Source: Virgisporangium ochraceum (GTDB taxonomy: Bacteria > Actinomycetota > Actinomycetes > Mycobacteriales > Micromonosporaceae). Taken from it: a stretch of 64,000 bases of DNA. Under the pieces are notes generated by a model. The model was given only the letters and a program-made list of their open reading frames with translations. It was not told the DNA's origin and ran no database searches. The position numbers and the translations under genes were made by a program. Positions within the stretch are counted from its first letter, which is position 1. Each line of letters starts with the position of its first letter. The stretch is from NCBI RefSeq assembly GCF_016863655.1, contig NZ_BOPH01000018.1, positions 141,488 to 205,487 on the forward strand, in the 5' to 3' direction. This document shows, piece after piece, positions 17,424 to 24,803 of the stretch.

Positions 17424-17499
17424 GCCGATCTTGCAGTTGTGGCCCCACCTAAAACGCGACATGTCGGCACATTGGTGCGGCCACAAGTGCAAGATCGGC
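17424..17499. repeat. long inverted repeat, hairpin family A copy 1
   Basis: Left arm 17424-17444 begins GCCGATCTTGCAGTTG; right arm 17479-17499 is its complement with one mismatch. The loop is 34 nt and contains the small palindrome CGACATGTCG. The same arm sequence recurs at 32376-32454 and, cut by the window edge, at 63988. It sits just after the BY-kinase stop. Confidence 0.88.
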
Positions 17500-17539
17500 G
17501 CGGCCGCCGGGCGCGGAAGGACCGCGGCTGGGGTGCCCG

Positions 17540-19111
17540 TCAGCCGCGCTTGGTGTGGACCTTCGCGCGGCCGGCCGGGGTGCGGCGCTTCGCACCCGTC
17601 GCCATCGCGGGTTCCGGGGTGTCGGCGGGTGGGCCGGTCACCGGGGTGGGGTCGTCGGCCTCCTCGTCCACGGTGGCCTCTACGGGAGCGGGGCTCACCG
17701 GGGCGTCGGCGGGAGCCGAGCGGTAGACCACCGACAGCGGCGCCTTGTACCACGGACGGCCGGTGCCCAGCGGTTCGTACCCGTAGTACGCGTACCCCGG
17801 CTGACCCTTGCGCGGCGTCATGTTCAGCACGCAGCCCAGCACCTTGGCGTCGACCGCGCGCAGGGCCTCCGTCGCCGAGCGGACCTGGGCCGCCGACGTC
17901 TTTCCGCAGCGGAACACCAGCACGGTGCCGTCGACGAGGGCGGCGGCCAGGGCGCCGTCGGTCACCGGGAGCAGCGGCGGCGTGTCGACGATGACCATGT
18001 CGAAGCCGCCGCGCAGCGCCTCCAGGAGGGCGGCCATGTTCCGGGACCCGAGCAGCTCGCTCGGGTTCGGCGGCACCGAGCCGCTCGGCAGCACGAACAC
18101 CCCGCTGGTGCCCCACTCCTGCAGTGCGTCGTCGACCGTGGCCTGCCCGGCCAGCACATTGGTGACCCCGATCGTGCCGTCGACCCCCAGGTACTCGGCC
18201 AGCCGCGGGCGGCGCAGGTCGGCGTCGACCAGCACCACCTTCCTGCCCGCCTCGGCGAACACGATCGCCAGGTTGCACGCGGTGGTCGACTTGCCCTCGC
18301 CGGGCACCGCGCTCGTCACCACGAGGGTGCGGGCCGGCTCGTCGACGTTCACGAACTGCAGGTTGGTGCGCAGCTGCCGGAGGGCCTCGGCCCGCACCGA
18401 GCCGGCGCTTCCGGTGACGATCAGCGGGTCCTTGCGGGCGCGGCTGTCGACCGGCACCGACGAGAGCACCGGCGAACCGGTCAGCTCGGCCAGCACGCCG
18501 GAGGACTTCACGCTGGTGTCGAGCACCTCGCGCAGCACCGCCGCACCGATGCCGATCAGCAGCCCGACCGCCAGGCCCAGGCCCACGTTGCGCACCGGCT
18601 GCGGCGCCACCGGCTCGTCGGCGAGCGTGGGGCCGGCGACGACCTCCACCCACACGGTCGGCGACGAGCCGCCGGGCGGGGTCTCGAGCGTCTGCACGAG
18701 GTCGACGAACGCGTCGGCCACCGCGCGGGTCAGCACCACCGCGCGGTTGCGGTTGCGGTCGGTCACCGTCGCTTCGAGCAGGACCGTGTCGGGGACCGGC
18801 GTCGCGGTGATCGCCGCCTGCACGCGCGCCGCCGACCGGGCCTGCGCCTCCCGACCGACGACGGCCTGCGCCAGCCGGTCGCTGGTCAGCAGGTCGGCGT
18901 AGGACTTGATGCGCTGCTGGGAGAACAGGCCGCCCTGGTAGGCGTCGGACACGCCTTTCGTCTGGGTGCCGACGAAGAAGGTGACCGACGCGGCGTACTC
19001 GGGCGGGGTCGCCGCGGTGACCCCGATCCCGCCGCCGAGGCCCAGCAGGACGGCCGTCGCCGCCAGCCACCAGTGCCGGCGTACGGCGCGCAGATAGTCA
19101 CGGACCTCCAT
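17540..19111 (-). CDS. Wzz-fused bacterial tyrosine kinase (polysaccharide copolymerase)
   Basis: A 523-residue inner-membrane protein that would control glycan chain length and export by autophosphorylation. Two helices (about 14-32 and 177-193) bracket an extracytoplasmic Wzz domain. The cytoplasmic kinase then has Walker A GEGKST (about 271-276), Walker A' VVLVDADLRRP and Walker B MVIVDTPP. A tyrosine cluster follows (GYAYYGYEP, then WYK and VYR), and the last ~60 residues are Pro/Ala-rich with a basic end. The ATG at 19111 is preferred over GTG 19120 because GGAGAGGT lies 7 nt before it. It faces the LMW phosphatase gene and is divergent from pglF. Confidence 0.88.
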   Translation of the reverse strand: MEVRDYLRAVRRHWWLAATAVLLGLGGGIGVTAATPPEYAASVTFFVGTQTKGVSDAYQGGLFSQQRIKSYADLLTSDRLAQAVVGREAQARSAARVQAAITATPVPDTVLLEATVTDRNRNRAVVLTRAVADAFVDLVQTLETPPGGSSPTVWVEVVAGPTLADEPVAPQPVRNVGLGLAVGLLIGIGAAVLREVLDTSVKSSGVLAELTGSPVLSSVPVDSRARKDPLIVTGSAGSVRAEALRQLRTNLQFVNVDEPARTLVVTSAVPGEGKSTTACNLAIVFAEAGRKVVLVDADLRRPRLAEYLGVDGTIGVTNVLAGQATVDDALQEWGTSGVFVLPSGSVPPNPSELLGSRNMAALLEALRGGFDMVIVDTPPLLPVTDGALAAALVDGTVLVFRCGKTSAAQVRSATEALRAVDAKVLGCVLNMTPRKGQPGYAYYGYEPLGTGRPWYKAPLSVVYRSAPADAPVSPAPVEATVDEEADDPTPVTGPPADTPEPAMATGAKRRTPAGRAKVHTKRG

Positions 19112-19270
19112 CGGCGGCACCTCTCCACGAAGTCGTCGACCTGCCCGCGCCGCCGAACGACGCGAACACTTTGTCCGAAAGAACTCTATATGGGAGCGTT
19201 CTGCCGCGAACGCCCTTCACGAGTACAAAGCGTCGGTTAGATCTGAATAGGACTGATCGTACGAAGGCTC

Positions 19271-21166
19271 ATGTCTTACGACGGGGGACGAATGCAGCCG
19301 CTACACAGACCTGCCCTCACGATGCTCGCCAGCCAGCAGCAGAGGGATCGGGTTCCGACGACGACAAGCAACCGGGTCCGGATGGTGCTCACCTGGGCGG
19401 TCGACGCCGTGGCGTGGAGCGTCGGGCTGACGGTCGCGGTGCTGGCCCGCTACGGGTTCGCCCCGACCCAGGAGTGCCTCTCCGGCACCGCCGCGATGGT
19501 CGTGCTCGCGATCGGCGTGCACACGATGCTCGGTCACCTGCACTTCCTCTACCGGGGCCGGTACGGCTACGGGACGTTCGAGGAGGTCAGGGCGGTCGCC
19601 GTCACGGTGATGGTGTGCGCCGCGGTGATGATGACCGTCGCGCTGATGGCCACGATCAGGCCGGTGCCGTTGAGCGCGGTGGTGGTGGGCAGCCCGCTCA
19701 CGCTCGTCCTCATGCTGGGGGTCCGGTGCGTGCGGCGCCTGCACCGCCAGCGGACCCGGCGCCCCGACGCGCGCACGGCCACGCCGGTGCTGCTGTTCGG
19801 TGCCGGCGACGCCGGCCAGCAGCTGATCCGGTCGATGCTCGGCGACCCGGGCTGCCGGTACGTGCCGGTCGGCGTGCTCGACGACGACCCCGCCAAGCGC
19901 CACCTGCGGATCGCCGGCGTGAGCGTGCTCGGCACCCGGCACGACATCCCGCGGGCCGCGGAGGACACGGGTGCCGCCACCGTGATCTTCGCGGTGTCGA
20001 ACGCCGACGGCGCGCTCGTGCGCGACGTCCAGCGGCAGGCGCAGAAGGCCGGCGCGGCGTTCAAGGTGCTGCCGTCGGTGAGCGAGCTGCTCGACGGCCG
20101 GGTGGGCGTCGGCGACGTCCGCGACGTGCAGATCACCGACCTGCTCGGCCGGCACCAGATCGAGACCGACCTCGACGCGATCGCCGGCTACCTGACCGGC
20201 AAGCGGGTGCTGGTCACCGGCGCGGGTGGCTCGATCGGCTCGGAGCTGTGCCGGCAGCTCCACCGGTTCGCGCCGGCCGAGCTGATGATGCTCGACCGCG
20301 ACGAGTCGGCGCTGCACGCGGTCCAACTGTCCCTGCACGGCCGCGCGCTTCTCGACGGCCGCGAGCTGATCCTGGCCGACCTGCGCGACACCGCGACCAT
20401 CCGCCGCATCCTCGCGGAACGACGGCCGCAGGTGATCTTCCACGCGGCCGCGCTGAAGCACCTCGCGCTGCTGGAGAGCCACCCGGGCGAGGCCGTGAAG
20501 AGCAACGTCCTGGGGACGCAGGCGGTGCTGGAACACGCCAACGGCGTGGAACGGTTCGTGAACATCTCCACGGACAAGGCGGCCAACCCCACGAGCGTGC
20601 TCGGCTACTCGAAGCGGATCACCGAGCGGCTCACCGCGCACGCGGCCACCCGCCACACCGGTACCTTCCTCAACGTGCGCTTCGGCAACGTGCTCGGCAG
20701 CCGCGGCTCGGTGCTCACCGCGTTCACCTCGCAGATCGCGGCCGGTGGACCGGTGACCGTCACCGACCCCGAGGTCACGCGCTACTTCATGACCGTGCAG
20801 GAAGCCGTACAACTGGTGATCCAGGCCGCCGCCATCGGCCGCGACGGCGAGGCGCTGGTGCTGGAGATGGGCCGCCCGGTGCGGATCGCCGACGTCGCGC
20901 GGCAGCTCATCGAGCAGGCGCCGCGGCCGGTGGAGATCGTCTACACCGGACTGCGTGCGGGCGAGAAGCTGCACGAGGAGCTGTTCGGCGCGGGGGAACG
21001 GGACGTGCGCCCCCTGCACCCGCTGATCTCCCACGTCGAGGTGCCACCGCTCGACCCCGGCAAAATCGAGTACCTGGACCCGGAAGCCGACCGCGACCAG
21101 CTCCGGCACGACCTCGCCGCCCTGTGCGACGTACCGGCCGGATACGCGGCTAGCGGGAGTCGGTGA
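19271..21166 (+). CDS. pglF: PglF-type membrane UDP-GlcNAc 4,6-dehydratase
   Basis: A 631-residue protein of the CapD/FlaA1/WbpM/PglF group, first step of diNAcBac synthesis. The N-terminus carries four helices (about 40-155). A Rossmann-like CoA-binding-type domain follows (LLFGAGDAGQQLIRSM), then the SDR catalytic domain with VTGAGGSIGSELCRQ (about 315), FHAAALKHLALLE, ISTDKAANPTSVLGYSKR and RFGNVLGSRGSV. It stands alone, opposite in orientation to pglECD and divergent from the BY-kinase gene. ATG 19271 is given; ATG 19292 is an alternative and neither has an ideal ribosome site. The product could feed other pathways, but the nearby pglE/D/C favour bacillosamine. Confidence 0.87.
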   Translation: MSYDGGRMQPLHRPALTMLASQQQRDRVPTTTSNRVRMVLTWAVDAVAWSVGLTVAVLARYGFAPTQECLSGTAAMVVLAIGVHTMLGHLHFLYRGRYGYGTFEEVRAVAVTVMVCAAVMMTVALMATIRPVPLSAVVVGSPLTLVLMLGVRCVRRLHRQRTRRPDARTATPVLLFGAGDAGQQLIRSMLGDPGCRYVPVGVLDDDPAKRHLRIAGVSVLGTRHDIPRAAEDTGAATVIFAVSNADGALVRDVQRQAQKAGAAFKVLPSVSELLDGRVGVGDVRDVQITDLLGRHQIETDLDAIAGYLTGKRVLVTGAGGSIGSELCRQLHRFAPAELMMLDRDESALHAVQLSLHGRALLDGRELILADLRDTATIRRILAERRPQVIFHAAALKHLALLESHPGEAVKSNVLGTQAVLEHANGVERFVNISTDKAANPTSVLGYSKRITERLTAHAATRHTGTFLNVRFGNVLGSRGSVLTAFTSQIAAGGPVTVTDPEVTRYFMTVQEAVQLVIQAAAIGRDGEALVLEMGRPVRIADVARQLIEQAPRPVEIVYTGLRAGEKLHEELFGAGERDVRPLHPLISHVEVPPLDPGKIEYLDPEADRDQLRHDLAALCDVPAGYAASGSR

Positions 21167-21620
21167 GGTACTCGGTGCCGCCGGTCGAGCGGGCCCGCAA
21201 CGCGGCGTCGACCCGGGGCGCGACGCGGGGAGCCAGCAGGCCGGCGGCCTCGTCCGGCCGGACGAAACGGGCCTCGTCGAGCTCCTCGACCTGCAGGGCG
21301 AACCCACCCGGAGGCGCCTCGACCGTTCCGCAGTCGAAGAGGAAGTGCACCATGCTGCGCGGAGCTGTTCCGTACGGCAGCACCCAGTCGACGACCAGCA
21401 GCCGGCCCACCTCGACCCGGAGACCGATCTCCTCCAGCACCTCGCGGGCGGCGCCCTCGTCCGGGGTCTCGCCGGCCTCGAGGACGCCGCCGGGAAAGCC
21501 CCACGTGTCCCGGTAGTTCGGCTTGACCAGCAGGACGTCGCCGGCCGGGTCGGTGAAGAACCCGGCCGCACCGGCGAAGAAGGTCGGCAGGCTCGCGAAG
21601 TAGTCCTCGTCACTCAGCAC
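21150..21620 (-). CDS. NUDIX hydrolase
   Basis: A 156-residue MutT-like pyrophosphohydrolase. The Nudix box is complete: GGVLEAGETPDEGAAREVLE followed by EIGL, giving GX5EX7REVXEEXGL. It is preceded by the typical GDVLLVKPNYRDTWGFPGG strands. It converges on pglF and overlaps its 3' end by 17 nt. The GTG start lacks a clear ribosome site. The substrate (nucleotide, nucleotide sugar or coenzyme) is unknown. Confidence 0.85.
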   Translation of the reverse strand: MLSDEDYFASLPTFFAGAAGFFTDPAGDVLLVKPNYRDTWGFPGGVLEAGETPDEGAAREVLEEIGLRVEVGRLLVVDWVLPYGTAPRSMVHFLFDCGTVEAPPGGFALQVEELDEARFVRPDEAAGLLAPRVAPRVDAALRARSTGGTEYLTDSR

Positions 21621-21916
21621 CGGGCGACGATAGCGGCGCGCACCAGCCGAACTGTGCGAGTGAGGGACGTGCCGTGCTTAGTGAACTGAGCCGACTACGG
21701 AGAGTTTTGAGACCGGCATGCAAGGAGAGTTCTGGAACTTGCGCCCACGATCGGATTAGCCGACTTAGGTTGGCTTAGAGGTGCGGTGGCAACGATGAAA
21801 GACCGCGATCGTTAGCTGTCAGGCGCGGGGGGGGGGGCGATGCCGGAGCAAGGCCTGTGATCGAATGGCCTCACTCAGAGTAGCTGTTGATCATCAACTC
21901 CTCGAAGGGTGGTTCA
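21621..21916. other. 296-bp gene-free, lower-GC stretch with an 11-G tract
   Basis: No convincing gene on either strand. The sequence is clearly less GC-rich than its flanks, contains several TTAG and CTTAG words and two GGAGAGTT copies about 20 bp apart (near 21,700-21,732), and has a run of 11 G residues at 21827-21837. In many actinomycetes a helix-turn-helix gene lies immediately 5' of a DUF397 gene; none is present here, so this may be a decayed remnant. Confidence 0.5.
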
Positions 21917-22117
21917 GTGGCCACAACCAATAGCGTGTTCAAAGCCTCGACAAGGTGCACCGGAGGTGCCTGTGTGGAGGTGGCAGTATCCACCAGCGCG
22001 ATTATCGTGCGGGACGGAAAGGACCGGCAGGGCTCGGTTCTTTCGTTCGGACCCGTCGAATGGCGGAGCTTTCTCGACGCCGTCAAGTCCGGGTCGGTTG
22101 GGTCGGCGGACGGATAG
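21917..22117 (+). CDS. DUF397 domain small protein (orphan)
   Basis: A 66-residue protein matching the DUF397 pattern: an aromatic/Ser start (VFKAST), CVEVAV after a Gly-rich turn, IIVRDGKDRQG and FGPVEWRSFLDAVK. In this family the order W-x-K-S-S, N-C-V-E-V-A, V-R-D-S-K, F-x-P-x-E-W-x-x-F is conserved, so the call is fairly firm despite the small size. GTG 21917 is the likely start; TTG 21887 is in frame upstream. DUF397 proteins are usually paired with an Xre-family regulator and act in development or toxin-antitoxin-like switching; that partner is missing. The 3' end overlaps the convergent DUF6082-like gene by 35 nt. Confidence 0.7.
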   Translation: MATTNSVFKASTRCTGGACVEVAVSTSAIIVRDGKDRQGSVLSFGPVEWRSFLDAVKSGSVGSADG

Positions 22118-22670
22118 TTTGCTCGGTTGAGCGAGAGCGGTTGGCGTAGATCTCGTCCACGATATGGGCGAATCTGCGCCGGCCGAGCCTGCGTTCGCTC
22201 TCGTGGTAGACGGGTCCGGCGGTGCGCCACCACTGTGCGATCTCCTCGTCGCGGAAGATCCGTTCGCAGGTCCACCGGAGTTCCGACTCCGTGAGTTTTC
22301 CCAGGTCGTAGGCCATCCAGAAGTAGGCGAAGACCATCGCCGAGTACGCCTCTATCTGTGCCCTGGACGTGTGGCTGACGTCGAAACCCCAGGCTGCCAG
22401 CAGGCGCGGGTTGTTGATCGCGAACTGGATCAGATCGGCACGGTGATTTCGCGCCGCCTCGAGTCGGGAGATCTCCGTCTGCTGCGCCTGGAAGTACAGC
22501 GCCGCGGCGACCCCGAGCAGAGCGAGTGTGGACAAGCCTGTCGCCAACGTATTGGCGGTGGCGCTGGTTCCGCCCGGCCAGGAAATGTAGATGACGGTGC
22601 CGATGACGGCCGCGGCGGCGATCGCTCCGACAATTGCGCGCAGCAGCGACCGGCTCTTGGTATTGAGCAT
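22083..22670 (-). CDS. DUF6082-like membrane protein
   Basis: A 195-residue protein with two N-terminal helices (about 8-28 and 41-61) and then a helical cytoplasmic region. The latter begins QTEISRLEAARNHRADLI and includes NNPRLLAAWGFDVS, which resembles the conserved core of actinobacterial DUF6082 proteins. Function unknown. The ATG has a GAGGAA ribosome site 6 nt upstream. The C-terminal codons overlap the DUF397 gene on the other strand. The Pro/Thr-rich C-terminus is probably unstructured. Confidence 0.65.
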   Translation of the reverse strand: MLNTKSRSLLRAIVGAIAAAAVIGTVIYISWPGGTSATANTLATGLSTLALLGVAAALYFQAQQTEISRLEAARNHRADLIQFAINNPRLLAAWGFDVSHTSRAQIEAYSAMVFAYFWMAYDLGKLTESELRWTCERIFRDEEIAQWWRTAGPVYHESERRLGRRRFAHIVDEIYANRSRSTEQTIRPPTQPTRT

Positions 22671-22761
22671 GGCAGTTCCTCGTGTCGAACCCTCCCCAGA
22701 GGATTCATTGTGAGGGATGAATGCCTATGTGTCTGGCGTTTGCCGGTTCACGTGCCAGCTG

Positions 22762-23181
22762 TCAATGGACGATCTCAGCGATCGTCGTTACCAGAATTGT
22801 CAGAAGTATCGCGGTGAGCACTCCCGCGCTCGTCCAGGTGAAGACCCGGCGTGGGAGGGGCCCCAGCCGGCGCCTCGCGTGCCGGGGGGAGTGGCCCCGC
22901 GCGGCGCGGGCGATCGTGGTCCAGTCGAGGCCGACGGGCCAGCCGGGATTGTCGTTCCACGCGAGGTCGCGGCGCTGGGACGTGAGGTCGGCCAGGGTCA
23001 GGTCGCGCTCGTCGGGCGGTGGCGGCGCCGGCGTCGGGATCGCCGGTCCGCCGGACCGGGCCGTACCGGGCACGCGTGCCGGCAACGGGTCGACGTGCCT
23101 GATCCACGGTTCCAGCTGTGGCGGCCAGGCCAGGTCGACGGGCTGGGCCTCCACCGCCTCCATCGCCTCCATCGCCTCCAT
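22762..23181 (-). CDS. tail-anchored membrane protein of unknown function
   Basis: About 139 residues and not recognised. The N-terminus encodes a 3-residue repeat (M-E-A, three times, then VEA) from a 9-bp tandem repeat, so there are three in-frame ATGs (23181, 23172, 23163). Each of the last two is preceded by GGAGGCG from the repeat before it. An upstream ATG at 23271 is also in frame. The middle is Pro-rich (PAIPTPAPPPPDERD) and basic. The last 27 residues (FTWTSAGVLTAILLTILVTT and on) form one transmembrane helix, suggesting a cytoplasmic protein anchored at its C-terminus. It is divergent from the propeller gene. Confidence 0.5.
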   Translation of the reverse strand: MEAMEAMEAVEAQPVDLAWPPQLEPWIRHVDPLPARVPGTARSGGPAIPTPAPPPPDERDLTLADLTSQRRDLAWNDNPGWPVGLDWTTIARAARGHSPRHARRRLGPLPRRVFTWTSAGVLTAILLTILVTTIAEIVH

Positions 23182-23439
23182 CGCGGGATCGGAGGATCCG
23201 GACGGGGCGATCGCGACGGTGCTGGCCGTACCTGTCCGGCGGCAGCCGATGGCGATGCGACGGGTCCGCATGGCGCAAGACGCTATGCGGGCCGACCGGC
23301 CGGCGCGGGCCGAACGCCCTGGTTGCACCTGACCGGTTCCGATCACCTGGCCGGTCCGGTGACCCGCCGCGAGGGACCTTCGGGCAATACCTATCGACAC
23401 GGACCATTTGGGCTCACCCGTACCGATCGCCACCGGGGC

Positions 23440-23445
23440 TAGCGT
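23440..23445 (+). promoter_or_regulatory. -10 box for the leaderless propeller gene
   Basis: TAGCGT, then 7 nt, then GTG 23453. No ribosome site is present, which fits leaderless initiation. Confidence 0.45.
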
Positions 23446-23452
23446 GATCGCC

Positions 23453-24769
23453 GTGGCGAAGCGGAGCATCGGAAGCCGGATCGAGACCGGCCTCGGCTGC
23501 TTCGGGATCATCGCGCTGGCCGTCACGCTGGCGATCGTCTTCAAGTGGAACCCCTGGCTGGAGGCCCGGGAGTGGCTCGACGAGCGCACCAGCACGCTCT
23601 CCGAGCCGAAGGGCGCCTGGACCCAGCGGGTCGCCGGCACCCCCGACGCCGCCGGGATCACCGACACCGCCGTCGTGGCGTTCATGGGTGACATGGTCGA
23701 GAGCCGGGCCCGCAACAACGGCGAGTTCAAGTGGCGTAAGGAGACCGACTGGGCGGCGCTGGCCGGCACGTCCACGGTGCTCGTCTCCAAGGTGAGCGGC
23801 AAGGGCTTCGACGCCGTCGACGCGCTCAGCGGGTCCACCAAATGGACCGACCCCGACGGCGACGGCGCCTGGACCTACCGCGACGCCGTCCTCACCGTCG
23901 ACTGCCCCAAGGGCGGCGCCTGCACGATCGCGAACCGCGACCCCGACTCCGGCGCCGTGCGCTGGAAGGTGCCGATGGGCGGCACCAACCGGGCGCTGTA
24001 CGGCGGCAACTCCGGCCGCTCCGCCCCGCGCAACCTCGACGAGCGGTGGAACGACGTCCGCCACGCCAACCCGCTGCCGATGCCCCGCTACCTGGGTTAC
24101 CTGGTCGAGCGGAAGCTGCACGTCGTCGACACCGCCGCCGGCCGGAAGCTGCGCGAGGAGACGGTGCCCAACGACTCGCGGGCGGTGGTGGCGGCCAACC
24201 GGATCGTGCGGGTCGCCGGGTCGGTGATCAGCACGGGGTGCCGCATCGTGGTCTCCGGCCGCGACCCCGGATCGGGCCAGCAGGCCTGGCAGAAGGACGG
24301 CTACGACCTCCGCACCACCGGCGGCGCCGGTTGCGAGCCCCGCAACGACCCGCCCGGCGGCGGAACCGCGCTGATCGCGACCCGGCTCGACCAGCGGCAG
24401 GTGCTGCTGTCGGCCGTCGACGGGCGGGAGCTCGCGGTCGCCAACCCGGGCGAGACCATCCTCGGCACCGACGGCCAGGTCGGCGTCGTGCGCGCCGGCG
24501 ACGGCAAGAAGATCCGCGGGCTGCGCCTCGACGGCGGCGGCCAGGCCTGGGCCCGCGACGTGCAGTCGAGCGCCAAGGTCGGTGTGACGCCGTACGCGAT
24601 CTTCATCACCGACGCCGCGGTCGGACGCGTGATCGCGGTCGACGCCGCCTCCGGCCAGGTGCGCCTGGACGTGAAGACCGGCGCCGAGGTCGTCGGCGTG
24701 CACCCGGACGGCGTCGTGCTGGGCCGCGGCCGCACGATCGGCTTCAGCTCATTTTCGGGGTCCGGTTGA
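23453..24769 (+). CDS. membrane-anchored PQQ-type beta-propeller protein
   Basis: A 438-residue protein with one N-terminal helix (about 10-28, GLGCFGIIALAVTLAIVF) and a large exported part. The latter has repeated beta segments of the kind xVxALDxxTGxxxW: FDAVDALSGSTKWTD, RDPDSGAVRWKV, HVVDTAAGRKLREE, GRDPGSGQQAWQKD and IAVDAASGQVRLDV. These are PQQ/quinoprotein-like blades without visible cofactor ligands. Such propellers usually act as extracytoplasmic binding or scaffold domains. The Hsp70 fusion at 33,782 carries a similar propeller. GTG 23453 is chosen over GTG 23444 on its spacing to the TAGCGT box. Confidence 0.7.
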   Translation: MAKRSIGSRIETGLGCFGIIALAVTLAIVFKWNPWLEAREWLDERTSTLSEPKGAWTQRVAGTPDAAGITDTAVVAFMGDMVESRARNNGEFKWRKETDWAALAGTSTVLVSKVSGKGFDAVDALSGSTKWTDPDGDGAWTYRDAVLTVDCPKGGACTIANRDPDSGAVRWKVPMGGTNRALYGGNSGRSAPRNLDERWNDVRHANPLPMPRYLGYLVERKLHVVDTAAGRKLREETVPNDSRAVVAANRIVRVAGSVISTGCRIVVSGRDPGSGQQAWQKDGYDLRTTGGAGCEPRNDPPGGGTALIATRLDQRQVLLSAVDGRELAVANPGETILGTDGQVGVVRAGDGKKIRGLRLDGGGQAWARDVQSSAKVGVTPYAIFITDAAVGRVIAVDAASGQVRLDVKTGAEVVGVHPDGVVLGRGRTIGFSSFSGSG

Positions 24770-24803
24770 ACCGGTAGCGACCAGCGCAGGCAATATGTAG
24801 CCC

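Noticed and set aside
17292..17499. Insertion sequence with terminal inverted repeats
   Set aside because: The arms are close together with no transposase between them, and no target duplication was found by eye.
19301..21613. 770-residue minus-strand open frame across pglF
   Set aside because: It is the complement of pglF and the NUDIX gene; both real genes have clear motifs and codon bias.
21871..22275. 134-residue minus-strand open frame
   Set aside because: It overlaps the DUF397 gene on the other strand and the DUF6082-like gene in another frame, and has no recognisable content.
23143..23181. CRISPR-like array from the 9-bp repeats
   Set aside because: Units are contiguous without spacers and encode M-E-A codons; no cas genes in the window.
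23182..23841. N-terminal extension of the tail-anchored protein to 23841
   Set aside because: It runs deep into the divergent propeller gene and lacks a ribosome site; its codon use is not gene-like.
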